Shown here piece after piece: positions 39,249-53,500 of a stretch of 64,000 nucleotides of DNA. Each line of letters opens with the position of its first letter. The first letter of the stretch is position 1. A program made the position numbers and the translations under genes. Below the pieces are notes generated by a model. The model had not been told where the DNA came from. It worked only from the letters and a program-made list of their open reading frames with translations, and made no database searches. Source of the stretch: Laetiporus sulphureus 93-53 (lineage: Eukaryota > Basidiomycota > Agaricomycetes > Polyporales > Laetiporaceae); assembly GCF_001632365.1 (NCBI RefSeq), contig NW_024468552.1, forward strand, positions 186,015 to 250,014, written 5' to 3'.

Positions 39249-42200
39249 ATGATGGCGACTGCACGTCGCCGAGTATCGTATGCCATTCCCCCGCCATCTG
39301 AGCCCGCTCCGCGCCTACAACTTCCCCCGCACGGTGCTTCTCGCCATGGGGCCAGTAGCCCTCTCCTCATCCCCTCGCACGACCCATCGGACACCACAGC
39401 GAGCACCTCTAAGGGCCACACACATACACGACATCGCCTAGGCATTGCCTGTCTCGCGTTAGATGCGTCTACACAGCTCGTTGGTCGCCCATCACCCGAA
39501 GGCATCCTCTACACCGGCGGAAGAGATGGGCTGGTCATCTCATGGGACCTCGGCATTCCTACAAAGCGCCGCGCTCACCGATACGGCGTCACAGAGGATG
39601 CAGGGACACATACGCGGAGATGGGAGGTCATGACGAACTGGGCGGACGACGTTATCGAGGAGGAGATGGACGACGGTGAGGAGATGCGCAGCGACGGCGA
39701 TGTGCTTGGCGAGGTCGTTCCGCGCGTGAGGAAGCGTGCCATCGGTGTGCAGCGCACAATATTGAGCGAGGAGCAATGGGAAGTCGACGTCGACGCTCTC
39801 GAGGCGAGCAAGGTGGGTAACGATGACTTCGCTCGACGCCGGTCCTCTGCGTGCTGACCCGCTCAAGTCTAATCCACCATCGACAGCATTTCGCCAATGC
39901 GCGCAGGTGCACAGTGACTGGGTGAACGACATCCTTCTATGCAACGAGAATCAAACCCGTGCGTTTCCGTACGCCTCTATGTCAACCTAGCCTCACTGCC
40001 CGCACAGTCGTCTCTGCGTCCTCCGATGGCACCGTCAAAGCGTGGAACCCCCACTCACAGCCCGCCTCAGAGCCTAGCACGATTGGGATACACGCTGACT
40101 ATGTGCGGTGCCTCGCTTATAGGTTTGCTTCCCCGCCAGCTCTGCAGAGTCACTTGCTTATGCATTCGCAGCCGTGAACAGCGCTGGATTGCATCCGGTT
40201 CCTTTGACCGCACGATCAAACTCTGGGATCTCGCCGGGGCGAGCACGGGCAGCCCACTCACAACTTTAAGCCCACCGGACATGTCGGATCCCAAATCGTC
40301 TGTGTATGCAATCAAGACGGACCCATATGGGTCCGTCATCGTGTCCGCATCTCCCGACCGTGTCGTCCGGTTGTGGGACCCTCGTGCAGGCAGGCGAGTG
40401 TCGAAGCTGGTCGGTCACACGGATAACATCCGCACGATGCTACTCTCAGAGGATGCGAAATATGTGAGTGTCTGTTCTGCTTCTAGGTGTTTCATCCCTA
40501 AACACTCTCTTAGCTGCTCACAGGCTCGACAGATGGTGGGTTACTGCCATGACACGTTTCTCATATGCTAATCCATGCACCAGCATCCATCAAATTGTGG
40601 TCACTCTCCTCACAACGGTGTTTGCACACGTTCACTCATCACACAGAATCAGTCTGGTCACTCTTCTCGCAACATCCGACACTCGAGATATTCTATTCGG
40701 GTGATCGCTCTGGGCTCGTATGCAAAGTCGACGTCGAAGGCTGTGCAGACGTCTCCGAGGGCGAATGCATTGTGCTCTGCCAGGACACGAACGAACAAGG
40801 GAAGAGCATGGGCGAGGCGGGCGGAATCGATGCGATTGTCGCGATGGATGACTCTCTGCTATGGACTGCCTCGGGCGGCAGCTCCAGTTTCAAGCGATGG
40901 AAGGTACCTCCACGTAAAACTGTACGGGCGGCTGCATTGAATGCCGGTAGGGACAGCATGCCGACGACCGAGATCCCTGGACCTGCATCCGTTGAGAGCA
41001 ACAATTTCAGCGAGAGACGGTCTGGCGCACGGAACTCGATCGACTTCACAAGTGTGGCGAGCACTTCACCGCGCTCGGTTTCGATACACCCCAGCGCACA
41101 AGCATCCAGCCCGCCACCATCTAAGAAGAGTAATCGCATATCACTTTCTCCTTCTCTTTCACCATCGTTGGTATCGTCTCATTCGGCTGCACCCTGTGAT
41201 CCTGATCCATTCGCAGACAAAGAAGGCGACGAGACATGGTATGGAATTCCATTCGAGAGCCTTGTGCGACTCACATCACCGAATAATCCATTTGCGCGTT
41301 TCGGTGGGCATGGATCATTTTCTCGGGGACCCGATCCGGAGATCGCGACGCTGTACTCCGCTGCGTCGATTATGAGCATGCCGCGTCTCACGCCTCGTCC
41401 CATGCACTCTGTACTTGCAAGCCCGAGCAAGCTACTTCCAGGCCAGAGAAGTACGAGCCCGCTCCAGGGTGAGCGCGACTCTGTGCCTGCGCAAACGCGT
41501 GTCGGGGAAGAGACGCAGACGCTGCATCCAGGCGCGCGTGTACGAACGGCGTATGAGGAGCGGGAGGTCGCAGCGGACGCCGTGCCGCTGAATCGCGAGC
41601 CAGACGAGGTCGTCCAGGGAGATTGCGGTTTGGTGCGCTGTGCGATGCTGAACGATCGTATGCATGCTCTCACTGTAGACACGGCGGGGGAAGTGGCGGT
41701 GTGGGACGTTGTGCGAGGGACGTGTCTCGGGCGGTATCTCAGCGAGGATGTCGCTGCTGCCAGCTTCTGTGGCAGCGAGGCCAGTGTGCGCGGTGATTCG
41801 GATGGAGGGTCCATTAAAGAGCTGATGAGGGAAGAGCGGGGTCCACGGGAGGCGTTGCAGACTGTGAGGGAGCGGATCGAGGGCGAGGCTGTTGTTCCGG
41901 CATGGGCGAGCGTAGATACCAAGACGGGCGTGCTTACAGTGCATCTGAGCGAGCGTTGCTTCGAGGCGGAGGTATATGCTGACGAGGCGGGTCTTTCGCA
42001 TGATCGGCGCTATGGAGACGAATTCAGAGGTGAGTTCATCCCAGGTTTTCGTGTAGGCATGGGCCCATTTATGGCGTTCAGTGAACATCGGCAAATGGAT
42101 CTTGCGGAATCTGTTTTACGGGTTCATCCGTGAGGAACAGCGGACGCGAAGAAGAGAAGAGCCAGCTCATCGGATGCACCGTGCTTCCGCACCCAGCCAT

Positions 42201-43557
42201 ATAGACGTTCCTGCCCATGATCATCACCCCCGCAGATCATTAGACTCGTTGCATCAGTCGTCATCCTCTAGCCCAAGGAGTTCACATGTCTTGTCTTCTC
42301 CCACCATGTTGCCCGCCATGTCTCCCGCCATATCCATGGGTCCGCGAACCCCACTCCTGACGCCGCTTATTCCGATCAACAGCAGCGAGCGGACCGCGGG
42401 GCTGTCGCCAATACCCCAGTCCCCGAACGACAGCACGCCGATGCCGCCGCGCACGCAACAGGCGGAGGGGGCGCCGGGCTCGCTGTCAAGCTCGGATTAC
42501 TTCTCGCTGCGCGCGCGGCGTGAGTCCATGTCGACTGCGGGAAGCGTGACGACGTCGGACGATTTCTCGTCGTGGGGGAAGGACTCTGGATCGCAGACGC
42601 CGAGCACGCCGAGTGCGGTGGGTTTTATCGGGCGGATCAATAGAGCATTTGGGAAGAGCGTAAGGCGGCAGGCAAGCGAAATCGGTACGCCTGCGACTTC
42701 CTCTAGTGGAAATGATGCCCCTGCCATACCAGCGGTACGGAATTCTTGTTATGTCGGGGTGCCAGCTGACTGAACTTTACGTCCAGGAAACCATAGCTCC
42801 AATCCCTCATAAGAGCCCAGTGCAGGCGTTGCTATCGGGACCGATCAACCCGCCGTCTGCCACCGACAACCCTCCTTTGCCTATTTCGCCGCACACCTCC
42901 GTGATCATCTCCGAGGAGGCGCTTTCGGGCTGGACGACGATATACAGGGGACAGGTCGCGAACACCGCAGGCGATATGCATACACTCGAGGAGGTCATGC
43001 CATATTGGCTTATAGAGTATCTATTGACGAATAAAGCGCCTTCTGTGCCTTTGACCAAGATTAGTTTTGTACTATTGCCCTTTCCTGCTAAGGATCCTCA
43101 GGAGCGGCTGCCTGAGCTTGTTAATAGGTGTGTGATCACTCTGGCTATGACCCATTAGTAGCTGACGTATTTTCTCCAGTGCGCAAACGAAGTTGACTGC
43201 TAGCCGCTTCCTGCGGGTTCGCAAGCTCGCTGTCCACGTACGTCTGCCTAGCCGTCTACAAGGACACCTCGTTGACCAAACTGTTCGCAGGTGCAAGACA
43301 AATTGGACAGGATATTTGGCTCTCGCAGTTCAACATCTCCCAACACGCCCCGCTCATCGCTCGACAGCCGGTCACATTCCTCCGGCGGTGGGAGGGGCGA
43401 GTCACGGCCTCGTGCGGAAGAAGTGTACGAGATCCTGTGCAACGATGTCGTACTCCCGCTAGACATGACACTCGCTGCAGTGCGGCAGTTCATTTGGCGG
43501 CGGGCGGGCGAGATTAACATGTACTACCGTCGTAAAAGCCATTTAGTCAACCGCTAG
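39249..43557 (+). CDS. WDR48: WD40 protein of the WDR48/UAF1 (Bun107/Duf1) family
   Basis: Beta-propeller cofactor that in other organisms activates USP1/USP12/USP46-type deubiquitinases. Ten exons (39249-39812, 39907-39958, 40008-40122, 40172-40463, 40514-40535, 40584-42029, 42082-42734, 42787-43127, 43180-43237, 43291-43557) give 1269 residues. WD repeats end in [60 protein letters not shown] and [14 protein letters not shown] further [12 protein letters not shown] follows a long Ser/Pro-rich insert. [18 protein letters not shown] and the C-terminal domain ([34 protein letters not shown], final WRRAGEI.MYYR) match the UAF1 C-terminal region (DUF3337). Either of two adjacent ATGs (39249, 39252) may be used. 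Large low-complexity inserts make it longer than the human protein. Confidence 0.92.
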
Positions 43558-44057
43558 TGATGATACCGATTTAACGTAGTATTTTTCTTGCATACTATGC
43601 TTATGCTTATTAGCATGTTATCCGATAGTAATGTAGCGTCCTGTTGGAGAAAGTTTTAAATAGCTTTACTCCTTGTAATTAGAGAGTCTGCTGTGTGGCC
43701 GCCAATCGCTGTATCAAATTCTCGGCCCGGAATGCATAGTCGCATGGTCCCAGTCCCCGATCCTCCCGATTGGCCTTCGGAATACTCCGACGTTATTTTG
43801 TTTCTCCGCCTCAATACAGATCCGAATCACTCCCAGTAGCTCCCAGTCCACCGTGAACCTTGGGAAACTGACCACACCTTCAAATTGTACACACACGGTT
43901 GGTGCGAGTAAAGCTCTTCAAACACTCGCATAAGGGCATTAAACGATCCTTCAAGACCTTCACGTACTGTACCAACAGAGCGTAGAGCCAGAAGTTAAAT
44001 GTGAGTAATTTTGAGCCGACTTCACTGTCAAAATGCCTCATATTCCTCAGATTCGTC
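43558..44057. other. spacer and eIF3a 5' UTR with probable intron
   Basis: No gene. A GTGAGT...CTCAG segment at 44001-44050 ends 7 bases before the eIF3a ATG and looks like a 5' UTR intron. It hides an upstream ATG (44033) from the spliced leader. Confidence 0.5.
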
Positions 44058-47000
44058 ATGGCGCCGTATTCAAAGCCTGAGGCAGTCCTCAAGCAGGCCG
44101 AAGGCCTCATATCCGTCGGACAGAACCATGCTGCCCTCCAAGCCCTCACCGAGATGTTCTCTTCCAAGCGTTTCCGCTCGACACCGCTCGCCTCACTCGA
44201 ACCGATCGTGCTGCGCTTCATCGAGCTTTGCGTCGATATGCGCAAGGGACGCACCGCCAAAGAGGGTCTTATGCAGTACAAAAATATCGCTCAAAATAGC
44301 AGCGTCGCCTCCATCGAGGTTGTCATCAACCGCTTCATTCAGCTCGCCGATGCGAAGGTGCAGGAGGCACAGGAAAAGGCGGAAAAGGCCGTCGCCCTCA
44401 TCGATGTAGACGATTTGGAAGCGACTGAGACTCCGGAGAGCATTTTGCTTGGTGCTGTGAGCGGGGACCAGAGCAAGGATAGGACGGATCGAGCTCTCGT
44501 CACTCCGTGGCTCAAATTTCTCTGGGAGAGCTACCGCACTGCGTTGGAAACGCTGAAAAATAATGCTCGGCTGGAAGTCATCTATCAAGTAAGTGTTCTA
44601 TCAGACAACAGATTTATCCTAATTGTTGCTTTAGCAAATTGCCCAACAAGCATTCAAGTTTTGCTTGAAGCATCAGCGCAAGGTTGAGTTCCGGCGACTA
44701 TGCGAAACTCTGCGTCTGCACTTGGCTAACGTCGCCAAGTATGCACACCAATCGCACGCGATCAATCTCTCCGACCCAGATACGCTGCAGCACCATCTTG
44801 ACACCCGCTTCGCACAGCTAAACACGTCGGTCGAGCTCGAGCTATGGCAGGAGGCGTTCCGATCCGTTGAGGACGTGCACAATCTGCTCACGATGGCGAA
44901 GAAGGCCCCTCGTCCCGCTATGATGGCCAACTACTACGAAAAGCTCACGAGGATTTTCCTCATGTCCGGGAACGCTTTGTATCACGCTGCTGCGTGGGCA
45001 AGGTATCACGCCGTCATTACTGCTATTGGTGGCAAGTCCGACGAAGATATGAGCCGCCTCGCTGGCCAGATTCTCATCAGTGCATTGGCTGTGCCGGTCG
45101 GTTTGCAGGGCGAGGAAGATGCCGCAGAAGGGGGCAAAGGCAAAAGCTCCAGGCTGACTGCTTTGCTCGGACTGTCCAAGCCGCCGACTCGCACAGGCCT
45201 ACTCAAGGAAGCTGTTAGTCATACCCATCTCCTGTATATTCTGACAGCTTACGTTGGTGTCTAGCTTGCGCGTAATGTCCTCAAAATCTCTCCTGACAAC
45301 ATCAAGACTTTGTACAACATCATCGAAGTCACATTTGATCCGTTGACGCTCTGTTCCTCGGTTGCGCCGCACTTGAAGGCGCTGGCGACTGATACACCAT
45401 ATGCATCTTATATCCCTCTCCTTCAGCGCGCGGTCCTGTCTCGCCTGCTCTCTCAGCTCTCTCAGGTGTACTCCACGATCAAGATCAGCAATCTCCTCGA
45501 GCTTGTTGTCCCCATCCGCGGCCTCGAAGTGGATGGCGCCACTCCCTACGACGAAGAACAGATCGAAGCCTACGTGATGGGCTGTGCTCGTCGCGGAGAG
45601 CTCAGCATACGCGTTGATCACGCCGAGGGCAGCATCACGTTCGCCGACAGCCCCTTCGCAGCCGTCGAGGATCCCAGCTCATCAACTTCGATGGCCACGA
45701 GCGCCGTACAGCCCTCGACCTCCGAGTTCGTGCGTACCCGCCTCAGCCGGCTCGCCTCATGTCTGTACAACTCGCTCGCGACGCTGTACCCGCCTGCGCC
45801 GCTCAGCGAGGAGGAACAGCAGGCGAAGGTCACGGCACTCGTCGCTGCCGCGCAGGCCGAGCGCGATGCGCTGAAACTCCGCCGTGCACTTGTTGCGCGT
45901 CGCCGTGAGCTATTGTCTGAGCTATCGGTGCGCAAGGAGAAGGAGGAGGCCAGCCGCCGCGCTGAGATCAACCGCCGCGAAAAGGAGGAGGAGAGCCGAC
46001 GGGCAGTGGAGGAGGTACGTAGGAAGGAGGTGGAGCGCGCGAAGCGGGAGATCGAGATCATCAGGACCGAGGAGGCGAGGAAGCTCGCTCAGAGCTTGAA
46101 GGAGAAGGGCAGCCTCAAGGTGGACATCAGCGTAAGTTTGCGATCTCATTCTTGCGTAGCCCTCATGCTTTATCAATGTATGTATAGGAAATGGAGAACC
46201 TCAGCACGGACAACCTCATGCGGCTGCAAGTTGAGCAGCTGGAGAAGGAGAAGAAGGAGCTCAATGAGCGCATGCGTATTGCGTCCAAACGCCTTGACCA
46301 TCTCGAGCGTGCATTCCGTAAGGAGGAGCGTCCTCTCCTCGCTAAAGACTACGAGATTCAGCAGGAGAACGACAAGGCAGCATTCGAGGCTGCGCAGAAA
46401 GCGCGTCTCGAGGCTTTCCGGCTGGCGCACCAGCAGGACCTGGAGACGAAGAAGCGGCTCTCGCGCATGACGAGCGAATATCAGAAGAAACGAGAGGAGA
46501 TTGTAAGCAAGCGCGGCGAGGAGTTCGCCAAGAGGAAGGAGCAATCGCAGAAGAAGATCGAGGAGGAGAAGGCAAAGAGGCGGCAGACGGTTCTCAAGGA
46601 GCGCGAAGCGGAAAAGCTGCGCCGCGAAGAGGAGGAGAGAATAGAGAGGGAGAAGGAAGAGGAGGAAGCGCGGAAGGAAGCAGGTGCGTACATGGATTCA
46701 GCTACGACGGCCCTTACTGACCCCCGGACAGAACGGCGTGCCGAGGAGGAGCGTCTGGCAGCGGAAGAAGCTGCCGAACTGGCTCGTGCCGAAGCCAAGA
46801 AGCGCGAAGAGGAAGAGGCGCGGGCAGAAGCACGCAGGAAACGCGAAGAGGAGCGCGTCGCCGCGTTGGAGATGGTTCGTCTGCAGCAGCAACGCGAGGA
46901 GGAGGCATTGGCCAAGGCCAAAGCCCGCGCCGCAGAACGTGCCACAGAACGTGCCAAGCCCCCTGTGCGCACATCGGTGGGCGAGGATATTGCGTGGCGA

Positions 47001-47276
47001 AGGCCAGGGGCGCCTGCCCTGCCGCCACCGCGTCCAGCGACACCCCCGACGTCCGAGAGTACCGCTCCCAAGTATCGCCCTGGTGCTCTTGGTGGTGGCG
47101 GATGGAGGGCCAGGCAGGCAGCCAAGGAAGAGGGCGCTGCACCGCCTCCTCGTTCTACATCACCTGCCGTCCGAGCACCTGCTAAGGAGGAGCCCACGAA
47201 GGATGACGACGGCTTCAAAACCGTGGGTAAGAAGGGCGTGTACCGGCCACCTGCAGCAAGAGGCAGTAGGGTCTGA
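44058..47276 (+). CDS. TIF32: translation initiation factor eIF3 subunit a
   Basis: Largest scaffold subunit of eIF3, which binds the 40S ribosome and supports mRNA recruitment. Five exons (44058-44588, 44635-45213, 45265-46131, 46188-46683, 46732-47276) give 1005 residues. The N-terminus [21 protein letters not shown] and [15 protein letters not shown] are typical. A PCI-type helical region follows ([13 protein letters not shown]..., [34 protein letters not shown]). From about residue 560 on, the protein is a long charged coiled coil rich in E/K/R, then a Pro/Ala-rich tail ending [18 protein letters not shown]. Exon 3 begins [20 protein letters not shown]. All introns are GT-AG and in phase. 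Confidence 0.96.
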
Positions 47277-47517
47277 TTCCCTCGTGACCTTGCTGTATTT
47301 CATGTCGATGGCGATGACCATTTTGTTTCATTCTGTATCCATACAATGTGAGGATTAAGTCACGACATTATGCTAGTGTCTCAGGATCGCCATGAGATTG
47401 TGTTCCCTACAACGTGCACTGTCGGTAGATATACGTCCAGCATGAATATCATTTCTCTTCCTTTTCTGCTTCGAGCATCATGTCTGCAGCAAAGATATAT
47501 CAGCAGCCCATCCTTTC
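47277..47517. other. convergent 3' ends of eIF3a and CCH1
   Basis: Only 241 bases separate the two stop codons, so the 3' UTRs of these convergent genes probably overlap. Confidence 0.6.
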
Positions 47518-50500
47518 CTATAAAGACAGCAGCATACCGTTCCACATCGAACCTTGCACGGCGGACAGGACACGATCCGGCTCATCGTGAGAGCTTCGCG
47601 AGTCTCTCGTGGACGCATCAGCCCTGAACACCACGTTGTTAGAAATTTTGCTCCTGTATTGTATCTTTGTTACCAACCAAAGACTGGCTCCCACATCCAG
47701 CGACATCAGACTGATATCGCTGACCCTCCTCCTCTGAGAGCCCGGTCGCACAGGAGAATCGAGTCCAAGCGAGATGTGCGAACCGTCAGGAGAATGAACG
47801 CTGCTCGGAGATGCTAGCGGGCTATCCGGTCCTGAGAAACGATACATAGAACTCCCCTGCCCGGGAGACGTTATATCGCGGGTCATTATCGGGGGTGTAG
47901 CTGGGAGATTGTCCACCACGATAGCAGGTATATCTGATGATGCATCTTCAGCAACCGTACATACAGGCTTACGGGAGAATCACCTTGTTCTTCCATCTCC
48001 TTCCGTCTCCTCTTTTCCCGTTGAACTAGATATCGCCGACGATTCAGGAACATCAAAAGCAGTGACTGCACGCGATCGTAATCGACGAGGTCAGTGACTA
48101 ATCTGTTCGTCTCAGCGCGCACGACTAGGTCCTTCAGTCTGTCCATCGTCCGGTGAGTAGGGCCGTAGGTACTCCAAATTGAAACTCACACTAGGGCATC
48201 TCGATCCACTATGAGTTTATGATGTGCTAGGAGCATCAGCATATTTGTAAACGAGATACCCTTGCCAGGCTCGTAAGAAATACGAGCTTCATGATAGAGC
48301 CGGTTGTAGAGGTTCTTCCTTTTCTTGATCGCGGCACGATCTATACCGTTGAGCACAGAGTGAAGCTTCTCCAGGTTGACACCGTCCACCTGCTTTGAAG
48401 GCCAAGCCGAATGGGGTGGTGGTGCTTCCGAGCACCTATCCAGGGTGTTGACAATGCTGTACTCTGCCGGGTATATTCTGACTTCAAAAATGCCGCTCAG
48501 TTTCTGTGAAAACTTATAAACGACGGATGCGATTAACAAGCATTCGAATGCAACCTACACCAAAGAAAGCGACGAAACGATGGCGCTCCAAAAAACCTGT
48601 TTTGGGGTTCGCGAACTCGGCCCAAACTTTCTTGAACGCGCGCATCTCCTCTCGCGTGATCGACCTGGCGCCACCTGACATCTGGAAGACGTAATAGAAA
48701 CTGTCCACGACAACACCTGAGGTGCAATCAGACAATCAGCGGAAGAGAGCATGACAACTTGGTAGCATACCAACAAAAAGGTTGGCAAATATATACTACG
48801 ACAGTGATGTTAACCGTTAGCCAATGCCTGGAGGCTGCTCAGGATGACATACCATGCTCAGCAGGTTCCATGCGATGAACAAAGAATATGCCCAGCCCTT
48901 GCTACCACAGTCGGTCTCGCCATTGGGTTGGATCGTGCAGCGCGGATATTCTAAGGCACTGAAGGGAGCATACGTTAATCGAATTCTGGTATATAATACA
49001 AGTTGAAACATACAAATCATGCATGTATTGGTTCCACCCTTCGCTAATTATGGAGTTAATAGTGTCCTAGGTCACAATCGCGTAGAGCTCACCCTGTTGT
49101 CATGAATGCTAACATGACCAATGCTTTGCCCATTGTGGTGTAATTCTCATTCGGCGTCTCTGCTGAATTCCATTTGGTCATGCTGAAGACTTCCAAGTAC
49201 ATGATGGCAAAGAACATGAAGAGAATCAGCCACAATGCCAACAAGCTGATGATTGTGGAGAGGCTCGCCCTGTAGGGTCTCCGTCAGCGAGCATTCTCCG
49301 TACGGAATCTGTCAAGACATACACTGCCGTCTTGAAGAATTTGTTCAGGCTGTTGGTACGTTGTACCAACTTGAAGGCAATGCAGGTTATGAACAGCTTC
49401 TCCATCTGCCCTGCGACGTAACCAACCGGATAGAAGCGTACCACAATCGTCGTAAAGAGACTGCCTCCGGCGACGACGACGTCAAATATGTTCCAACCAT
49501 TAGAACAAAAACTGCGCCAGCCAAGCCCAAAGAGCCGTATAACGGCGTCCAAAGCATAAACGACGGTGACAAAGAGGAAGAAATCATCTGCCATGAACGA
49601 GCGTTAGTTCAATGTGGACGAATGGTCAACAGTATAATACCTCGTGCGTCGTCATAGATTGTGTCCAGTGTTTGAGTCCTGTAATTGCATGAGAACCGCA
49701 AGCATATAGGATTGTCGAATGCACTCACATGAGCGCGATGACATGGATTGTGAACAGTACCGTCATCATCCTGTGCCACCAACCATGCTTGTGTACTGCA
49801 CGATCGAAGCACCAAGCTCTCAACGCCCAGGTGGGTCTACTCTTCGGTCGCTTGGCTGGCCTCTGACGCTTGATCAGCTTCTGGAGATCTATCCACTCTC
49901 TTTGCGCTTGCGTAAGCAACGCAGAGCCCGTCTTTGACGTAAAGTTTCCTATGATTATACTGGGAGGAACAGGCACTTGACACGCGATGTAGCAAAATAG
50001 TGTTTTCTTGACTTACCTGACGAATAGAGTCAGAATGATGACTGCACCCAACAAATTGTATATTAGGAAGAAGATCGAGTTGAACTGTACAGCGTTCATC
50101 TGAGGTTGTAGTCCTTTCCCTACGAGGCTGACTGCAACCGTTGTGACATCGATCCATCCTTCGAGCGAGACGATCTCGAAGAGGATGAGCAGAGACGCTC
50201 GGAAAGTGTCGAACGAGAACGTGGTGGATGGAGAAGGGTCCGCCCAGACCCTCGGAACAAGAAATCCAAATGAATTGCCGTAGATCGTGTTGCTGTACTC
50301 GTCGAGACATTGACTTACACCAGAGACGCTTGTATCGTTGCATTCCTTCATCAGTCCGTTGAAAATATTGAGACCCCAGACGGCATAAGGAATCATGTAG
50401 AGGATTGCCAGCATACACGCGTCAAGGATACGGGAGACTCCGGATATTATGAGGGATTCGAAAGTAGAACGCATCTGGTCGATCAGCGTGACGAGTCGAA

Positions 50501-53500
50501 GGGCACGCAGTGCTTTCAAAGCCCGAGTGAAGCGACTGAGGCCGCCGACGAAGATGAGTCCAGTGATGACGTTGGTGAGGATACCAACCATTACGAGGAA
50601 ATCCAGGATGTTCCAGATGCTCCGCACGTATGCATTCGGTGTGAATACAAAGCCGTCTGCGATGACTTTGATGATAAACTCGAAGAAGAGCGTGAGGCTG
50701 AATGCCGTCTCGGTGATATCGTACCACGACCAGCGAACTAGACCGTGCTGCAGCTGCCAGTTGCGACGGTATGTAGGAGTTGCGATCGCCTCTACCACAA
50801 TACCGCCGCCGACGACTGCAAGAAATAGGAAAAGCTGGAAGATGGGATGGGCGATAGGAGATGCAGGAGTCCCGAAGATTCTCTCCCCGCCGGCAGGCTC
50901 TACGAGTTTTTGACAAGCACGGCGCACAGCGTTCTTCTGCGAAAACAGCCAGAAAGTCTTATCATAGGTCGGATGGTCGCGGATGAAATCAGCCTTGCGA
51001 GCGCGACGTTCGTACAAGTAGTCCGTGAAATCCTCCATGGCTGCGGTTTCAGAGTTCAGAGCGGCTAGGAAATCACTATGTTGAATCAGTAACCGTTCGA
51101 CGTCGGTGACATTATCCACGTACAGATGACGTTCAGTTTCCTCGTCCATTGCGTCCTGTGGCATAACCGAGTCCCGTCGACCATTGCGCATTGAAGCTAA
51201 TGGCACTTGCTCTACTTCTGCATCTCCGGAGAAGAGACGTTGCAAGTGCTGAAGGTAGGTCTTTGCGAGGTACTTGGCAGGAAGCCTGCCTTTCCGTAAC
51301 GCCTCCTGTATTAAAATGTCAATGGTTTCGACTGTCCCCTACGCACGCACTTACGTCGATCAAAACCTCCTCTTTGGGAGCACTGTATTCCTCCACCAGC
51401 GTCGTTTGCATTGGTAGGACCAGATCTGATGGAAGTTGCTCGACCCTGATAGCCTTTGGCTGAGCTTTGAGCCACCTGTACGGATTGAATTTTTGCAACC
51501 AAGGAACGTGAGACTGCTGAGGACGATGGGAAGCCCAGTAATGAGATGCCTGTTGGCTACGTTTTGATTCCTCAGCAATCTGGAAGTTCTCGTTGATCAC
51601 GGCAATAAACATTTGTAATATGATGACTGGGCTTGGTTCAGCTGGCGCATACATTGTATACAAGACCAAGACTTACAATTTGCCAGAGAAAACCATCCCG
51701 TGAGATATAGAATGGCTACAGGAGCTTGCCGCAGAGGAATCTCTGGAGGTCCCACGCCATAGAGAACATTCGTCCAATTCTCGGAAGAAAACAGCTGATA
51801 TGCGGCGAGGAACGAGTTGTAGATCTGACCATAGTCTATGAAGGCTCCGCGGTCAATATCTCCCCGCATAAGTTGGACTCCCACGAGCGCCGCAACGAAA
51901 TTGAGCAGGATGAGGAAGAGCGTCATGTTGGCCAAACCGTACATGTTTCCGAAAACCGCCAACTAAATTATTACACATGGTTAAGACAGGCAGATTCGCA
52001 AGGAAGCAAACTCACCAGCAGCGGTTTCATTCTTGGAATCTCGAGAATGACTCGGTAAAACCTCGCCAACTGGAATATCGTGAACCAGGGATAGACAGGG
52101 GAGTCATGGATAGGGGGAATCTGAATAACGGTAGACCCAATCGTCAAAATCAAATCAAGGAGATTCTGACCCCGGCAGAAAAAGTTTCGCCACTCTGGCA
52201 AGTAGGCGATGATCCGAATGATGATTTCAACGTCAAAGAGTGTCGTGAGAATCAACTCTCCGAGTTGCAAAACCTGAGTGTGCGTCGTTCCCATGTTTAT
52301 CGTTCGCGTAGCCTGCAAAGTGAGCGAAGCGAGTGCAAGTCCCACCCAACACCATCGGATGCTGTCGTACACCTCCTTGACTCGATTGCGACTGGGAGCA
52401 AGTTTGCCGTCCGACGTAGTCCATCCGTCTTCGTTCTCATCGAGAAAGGGTGCAACGCTATGAGTCAATTCTATCAGTCTTTGGTAAACGAACGAAGCTA
52501 GCCACTCACGATGCGGCGCCGAATGCGCTCTTCTTGGTGTCAGCTCTTATGGCTGCAAATGTATTGGTGATTACAGCGACGAAGAGGTTGATCAACCAAA
52601 AGTTGAGGATGACGATGCAGACTATGAAGAACAAGCAGGACACGAAGAACTCGGCGTCCATCATGTTGTACATTATGGGGGACCACTGCGACGTGAGATG
52701 TCAGACAAAACACAAAAGGCACAACATGAGCTGCCTACGCCATTGGAAGATGCTACTATGAACACTTGCAGTGCCGAGTAATATATATTGTCGAAACTTT
52801 CTATATTGCTGTATGGGTTCATGTCGTTCTCCTGACGGGTTTCGTATTCTCAGACACCTCTGTGAACCAATCGCGGAGTCGCTAGCTCACCATGCATACT
52901 TGCCCGAGTGGACATATATACCCCTTCGCCGATCCATAGCTACCGTCTCTAGTGACGTAACCCTTTACTTCCAATGTATTTGGATCTATCCATCCGCCAC
53001 AATTCTGGCTAAGGTCTGTTTCAGCCTCGCCCAGCACTGGGAGCAAGTTGCAGGAGCGAAGATAGGACCCTTTGAATGCCTGAATGCCAATTACGCTAAA
53101 TTGGAAATGTCAACGATGCGAGACTAGAATCGGAGAATATGTAAGCTTACGAAAAAAGGACCATGGCAAACGCCAAGAAATATGCCACACTCGCGAGCAG
53201 CGGACGAGCAGTTTTCAAAGAGCGCATAATCGCCTAGTTTGAGTCATGTCAGTTCAAATGCGCAACAAGAAGTGGTAGCATCCAGCAAGACCAGAAATAC
53301 AGCAAACGGCAAACGAAACGAATCACTAACCGTCGTACCAGAGGTGATTGCCAGCAACCTAGCGGTCCTGAGGACGCTTAAAGCGCGGAAGATACCGATA
53401 TGATACGTTCCGCGTTCAACTCCAGCAGTTGCAAGTACAAAGGAGACCCAGAACCCGAGGATAGCAACAAAGTCGATGCGGTTCCAGCTGTGACGCAAGT

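Noticed and set aside
39191..39505. Long minus-strand frames opposite the WD40, eIF3a and CCH1 genes
   Set aside because: They are shadows of GC-rich coding exons on the other strand, with no family resemblance, while the sense strand encodes clear domains.
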